From assembly GCA_963972255.1 (NCBI GenBank), contig CAXATO010000013.1, positions 56,609 to 120,608 of the forward strand: 64,000 bases of DNA, given 5' to 3'. Below the pieces are notes generated by a model, which searched no databases, was not told the DNA's origin, and saw nothing but the letters and a program-made list of their open reading frames with translations. The DNA comes from UBA1479 sp002706405 (GTDB lineage: Bacteria; Pseudomonadota; Alphaproteobacteria; Rhodospirillales; Casp-alpha2). A program made the translations under genes and the position numbers. This document shows positions 61,396-64,000 of this stretch, piece after piece (position 1 is the first letter of the stretch; the number at the start of each line of letters is the position of its first letter).

Positions 61396-61515
61396 AAGAT
61401 CCGCCATTCGGCCGCCCACCGCCCTGGCAAGACCGTGACCATCAACGCGGCCTATGTGAACGAACAGGTCGCCCCGCTGGCCAAGAACGCCGATCTGTCT
61501 AAGTTCATTCTTTAA
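61354..61515 (+). CDS. Possible small protein ending in the HslU C-terminal tail
   Basis: An intact 53-codon ORF starts with the ATG inside the right arm of palindrome copy B (MGHRARREDTEITEKIRHSA) and continues in frame into the duplicated hslU end, finishing EQVAPLAKNADLSKFIL. The first 13 residues come from the repeat and are charged. No good ribosome-binding site precedes the ATG, and the gene may simply be a fossil. If made, it would expose the same C-terminal tail that HslU uses to activate HslV. Expression is unproven. Confidence 0.3.
   Translation: MGHRARREDTEITEKIRHSAAHRPGKTVTINAAYVNEQVAPLAKNADLSKFIL
61393..61515 (+). pseudogene. Duplicated 3' end of hslU
   Basis: These 123 bases align without gaps to hslU 61094-61216, stop codon included, with 14 mismatches by hand count (about 89% identity). 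In the first 17 codons the changes alter the protein (for example E-K, S-R, Y-H, S-P). In the last 23 codons three of the four changes are silent. The copy starts exactly at the end of one palindrome and stops exactly at the start of another, so it looks like a captured or displaced gene end. Confidence 0.85.
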
Positions 61516-61640
61516 GGAAAACCACTGAGGCGGTGAGACGGTGAGAAGAAAAAGAGTTCCTGGATCCCCGCTTTCGTGAGAATCCAACCTTGTTCCTCAT
61601 TCTATTTTCTCACTGCCTCTGTGCCTCTGTGGTTCCCTTG
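61516..61640. repeat. Palindromic element downstream of the hslU tail copy
   Basis: The left arm (61516-61556, with AACCACTGAGGC and GGTGAGAAGAAAAAGAG) is an imperfect reverse complement of the right arm (61597-61638, with TTTTCTCACTGCCTCTGTG and CCTCTGTGGTT). The centre is about 40 bases. It shares the CTCTGTG character of copies A and B but a different centre. It begins directly after the TAA of the duplicated hslU end. Confidence 0.65.
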
Positions 61641-61644
61641 AAAA

Positions 61645-62031
61645 TTAATGCGTCGGCCCGCCACGGGTGCGGGCGGCGCGGCGGCCGCGGATTTCGGCGA
61701 TGATCCAGTCGATGGTGTCTTCGTCCAGTTCGTGGATCAGCTCAGCCAGCAGGTTGGCCAGTTCCGTGGCCTTGGGGTTGAGGCCCGCCGTGTCGACGGT
61801 GATGCGGGGATGGGACAGGGCGGCCATGCGTTTCAGCTCGTCCGTTTCCTCCATGCCCAGGTTGAAATAACCCGCGATCTGCTGCACCAGGCCCGGGCCG
61901 GGACGGCCCCGGTAGCCGTGTTCAAGCGCCGAGAAATAGGCCGAGGACACGCCCATTTCCTGGGCGAACTGCTTCAGCGTGATCTTGTGCACCTTGCGCA
62001 GGTGGCGCACCTTCTGACCGAAGGGGGTCAT
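61645..62031 (-). CDS. XRE-family HTH transcriptional regulator
   Basis: This is a 128-residue protein with an N-terminal Cro/C1-type helix-turn-helix (KITLKQFAQEMGVSSAYFSA, about residues 16-35) and a helical C-terminal part (LANLLAELIHELDEDTIDWI). The ligand and targets are unknown. Its ATG overlaps the Smr gene stop by 4 bp, so it is translated as the last gene of the lutB-lutC-smr-XRE run. A regulator in that place might control the operon itself; that is an inference. Confidence 0.88.
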   Translation of the reverse strand: MTPFGQKVRHLRKVHKITLKQFAQEMGVSSAYFSALEHGYRGRPGPGLVQQIAGYFNLGMEETDELKRMAALSHPRITVDTAGLNPKATELANLLAELIHELDEDTIDWIIAEIRGRRAARTRGGPTH

Positions 62032-62621
62032 GGGGCGGATCCCTTGTTGCGTTTCAACAGAACATAAAGCGCCCCGGCGCCGCCGTGGGGGCGGGCCGCG
62101 TGGTCGAAGGCATGGATCAGGCCCTTCAAGGGCGGCGCGTTGAGCCAGCCGGGCACGGCCTGGCGCAGGACGCCGATTTCACCGGTGTCGCGCGTGCCCT
62201 TGCCGGTGATGACCAGAACGCAGCGCTTGCCCTGACCATAGGCGCGGGTGATGAAGCCGATCAGCTCCTGATGGGCGACCGCTTGCGTCATGCCGTGCAA
62301 ATCGAGGCGGCCTTCGACCGCCATCTTGCCGCGCCGCATGTTGGTCTGGGTCCGGCGGTCGAGCCCGGGGGCGGCGCCATGGCTGAGTTCGCGAGCGGCA
62401 GCCGGGGTCGAGGGCACGGGTTCGGGCAGCGGGGTCGTACGATAGGAGCGAGGGGCCGGCTTGGCCTTCGGCGGCAGGGCGGCCGGGTCGGGGACCGGGT
62501 GGTCGATGCGGGCTTCGCGGGCGGGAAGGGGTTTGACGTCGCGGGTGACCATTGCCCAAAGGGCGTCGTCTTCCGGCGTGGCGCCCGGTCCCTTAACCCG
62601 TTTGTCCGCCATCGTCCCCAT
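62028..62621 (-). CDS. Smr/MutS2-domain protein
   Basis: This 197-residue protein has a disordered Pro-rich N-terminal half and a C-terminal Smr domain: GRLDLHGMTQAVAHQELI, then VLVITGKGTRDTGEIGVLR. Stand-alone Smr proteins are nucleases or nucleic-acid binders; recent work links some to ribosome rescue, but the role here is unknown. The start is ATG 62621 or 62612 (MADKRVKG, with GGGGA upstream); both overlap the end of lutC. Confidence 0.9.
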   Translation of the reverse strand: MGTMADKRVKGPGATPEDDALWAMVTRDVKPLPAREARIDHPVPDPAALPPKAKPAPRSYRTTPLPEPVPSTPAAARELSHGAAPGLDRRTQTNMRRGKMAVEGRLDLHGMTQAVAHQELIGFITRAYGQGKRCVLVITGKGTRDTGEIGVLRQAVPGWLNAPPLKGLIHAFDHAARPHGGAGALYVLLKRNKGSAP

Positions 62622-63300
62622 CGTCCACGATTACGATGTGCAGATGCTTGGGCCCGTGAATGCCGAGGAACAGGAACAGTTCGATATCCGCCGTGCGCGA
62701 CGGGCCGGTGATCCAGTTGACCGTGCGCGGCATGAAGCGGCCGGCGCCCTCGGCGTTCTGGCGATCGGCGCGCAGCCGCGACCAGATGTCTTCGAAACAG
62801 CCGGAGATGTCGGACGCCCGCAGCACGGCGATATGGACCGGCGGCAGGAAGTTGACCGTGGTCGGGCTTTCCGGGCCGGACAGAAACACCAGCGATCCCG
62901 TTTCCGCGACGGCGCCGAAGGCATGGCTGACGCCCGCCGTGTCCTCGCCCTGGGCGGGGCCTTCGGCGATGGTGATCGCGGTGGTGTCCCAGGGGGCGGC
63001 CCGAAGGCGCGGGTCCGGGGTCATGCGCACGGCGGCGGGCATGTTCTGCGCCGCCAGGTAATCGGCGACGGCGCCTGGCAGATCATCGAGTGAGGCGACG
63101 CGGGCGACCGTGGCCTGGACCCGTTCGGCCTCGGCCTGAAAGCGGTCGGTGGCGGCCGGGCCGGCGTCCTTGCCGCGGGCCGGGATGACATGGCGCGCCT
63201 TGGTCATCAGGCGCTTGGCCACGGCGGCGCGGCGCGCCCCGTCGTTGGATTGGGTGAGGGCGGCGCGCAGGTCGCCCAGGATTTGTTCGCGCCCGCTCAT
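62593..63300 (-). CDS. lutC: LutC/YkgG family lactate utilization protein
   Basis: LutC is one of three subunits of the LutABC L-lactate oxidation complex. The 235-residue product has the LUD-domain features TAGVSHAFGAVAETGSLVFL and SGPESPTTVNFLPPVHIAVL. ATG 63300 overlaps the lutB stop; the open frame to 63420 is not supported. It is followed by an Smr gene that overlaps its 3' end. Confidence 0.92.
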   Translation of the reverse strand: MSGREQILGDLRAALTQSNDGARRAAVAKRLMTKARHVIPARGKDAGPAATDRFQAEAERVQATVARVASLDDLPGAVADYLAAQNMPAAVRMTPDPRLRAAPWDTTAITIAEGPAQGEDTAGVSHAFGAVAETGSLVFLSGPESPTTVNFLPPVHIAVLRASDISGCFEDIWSRLRADRQNAEGAGRFMPRTVNWITGPSRTADIELFLFLGIHGPKHLHIVIVDDGDDGGQTG

Positions 63301-64000
63301 TGTCCCTTGCTCCGCACAACCGCGCCCACGGGACCTTTGTGATATTGCGCGATGAAGCTGTCGCCCTGCGGGGCGGGCAGGTCGCGGGGACCGGTCCAGC
63401 CGCCGGCCAAGGGCAGCCATTTAAACCGCCCGCGCTTGCGCCCAAAGATGGCGAGCGCGGTCATCAGCGGCCCGGTCACGGCGCGGTAGAGCTTGGGCCG
63501 CTTGGCCAGCGCCGCCCAGAGCTGGAGCGACCAGCGGCCGGCCGCCGAATTGCCCTTGCGCTGATACTGCCGTTCGCGCCAGGCGCGCAGCATCTTGGGC
63601 AGGGGGATGCGCATGGGACAGACGGTCTCGCACTTGCCGCACAGGGTCGAAGCATTGGGCAGGTCGCCCGCTTCGTGAATGCCGATCAGACCCGGGATCA
63701 GCACCGCCCCCATGGGCCCGGAATAGACCCAGCCATACGCATGGCCGCCGATGGCGTGATAGACGGGGCAGTGGTTGAGGCAGGACCCGCAGCGGATGCA
63801 GCGGAGCATCTCCTGAAATTCCGTGCCGACCAGTTCCGTGCGCCCGTTGTCCAACAGGATGACGTGGTATTCGTCGGGCCCGTCCAGATCGTCGGGCCGC
63901 TTCGGGCCGGTGCAGAACGTGGTGTAGACGGTGATGTCCTGGCCCGTGCCGGAGCGCGCCAGCACGCGCAGCACCGCCGCCGTATCTTCCAGCGTGGGGA
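63297..64000 (-). CDS. lutB: LutB-type iron-sulfur lactate utilization protein (C-terminal part, runs off the window)
   Basis: LutB is a LUD-domain protein with two [4Fe-4S] ferredoxin-type sites that takes electrons in L-lactate oxidation. The visible 233 residues contain the first cluster motif CIRCGSCLNHCPVYH and the second CGKCETVCPMRIP, then the C-terminal region ending VVRSKGQ. The frame continues open to the window edge (TLEDTAAVLRVLARSGTG), so an internal ATG-like start at 63974 is not the true start. It overlaps lutC by 4 bp. lutA would be expected upstream. Confidence 0.93.
   Translation of the reverse strand, partial: PTLEDTAAVLRVLARSGTGQDITVYTTFCTGPKRPDDLDGPDEYHVILLDNGRTELVGTEFQEMLRCIRCGSCLNHCPVYHAIGGHAYGWVYSGPMGAVLIPGLIGIHEAGDLPNASTLCGKCETVCPMRIPLPKMLRAWRERQYQRKGNSAAGRWSLQLWAALAKRPKLYRAVTGPLMTALAIFGRKRGRFKWLPLAGGWTGPRDLPAPQGDSFIAQYHKGPVGAVVRSKGQ

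Larger units (their letters stand above)
61217..61644. other. Repeat-rich region between hslU and the XRE regulator gene
   Basis: This 428-bp gap contains, in order, a short GC-rich spacer, palindromic repeat copy B (61262-61395), a second copy of the hslU 3' end (61393-61515) and another palindromic element (61516-61640). A 53-codon ORF (61354-61515) runs from copy B into the hslU copy. There is no T-tract terminator directly after hslU; the long palindromes may terminate transcription. Confidence 0.75.

Overview
The window looks like a stretch of chromosome from a high-GC alphaproteobacterium, probably Rhodospirillales-like. The evidence is a MucR/Ros regulator, an alphaproteobacterial-type Fur, and gene orders I recall as typical of the class: miaB-phoH-ybeY-corC-lnt, hrcA-grpE-dnaK-dnaJ, and hslVU divergent from a his operon. 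I see no rRNA, tRNA, CRISPR array, transposase or phage gene.

Layout. (1) 1-6742: the lnt-corC-ybeY-phoH-miaB-fur-mucR block, mostly minus strand, then a divergent TusA-like gene and tsaB. (2) 6757-11059: a probable accessory block with an unassigned transporter, a RutE-like reductase, a secreted polysaccharide deacetylase and a Bax-like glucosaminidase. (3) 11383-20569, minus strand: nfuA, trpS, murJ, glnD and mutS. (4) 20947-36387: a mixed region with maeB, ppa, a single-domain BLUF photoreceptor, a SulP transporter, a low-GC lipoprotein, an isocitrate-lyase/PEP-mutase-family enzyme, AmpG, carbonic anhydrase, typA, a ribokinase-family kinase, EI24/bactofilin/lipoprotein genes and nth. (5) 36400-42806, minus strand: the heat-shock cluster hrcA-grpE-dnaK-dnaJ followed by dapB. 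(6) 43050-53963: rph-rdgB-hemW, an LpoA-like lipoprotein, and a long plus-strand run of rsmI, yraN, a BON lipoprotein, a SirB1-like gene, gshB, a dienelactone hydrolase, sixA and a ComM-type gene. (7) 54123-59100: two uncharacterised genes, then the minus-strand his operon (hisB, DUF2628, hisH, hisA, hisF, hisE, hinT). (8) 59298-61216: hslV-hslU. (9) 61217-64000: a repeat-rich segment, then an XRE regulator, a Smr protein and lutC-lutB on the minus strand.

The most unusual structure lies just downstream of hslU. A second, diverged copy of the last 123 bp of hslU, stop codon included, sits 299 bp beyond the original between two long imperfect palindromes rich in CTCTGTG. A related palindrome lies between dapB and dnaJ. 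The copy encodes the HslU C-terminal tail, the part that activates the HslV peptidase, and it is in frame with an ATG supplied by the palindrome. This gives an intact 53-residue ORF. Other points of note are a perfect 12-bp GntR-type palindrome before the PEP-mutase-family gene, overlapping palindromes in the mucR/tusA intergenic region, RpoH-like promoters before dnaK and hslVU, and a candidate sRNA or leader between maeB and ppa.

Most genes here are housekeeping: translation and tRNA modification, mismatch and base-excision repair, protein folding and degradation, nitrogen sensing, envelope biogenesis and histidine synthesis. All start choices, promoters and operators were read by eye. No database search was run.
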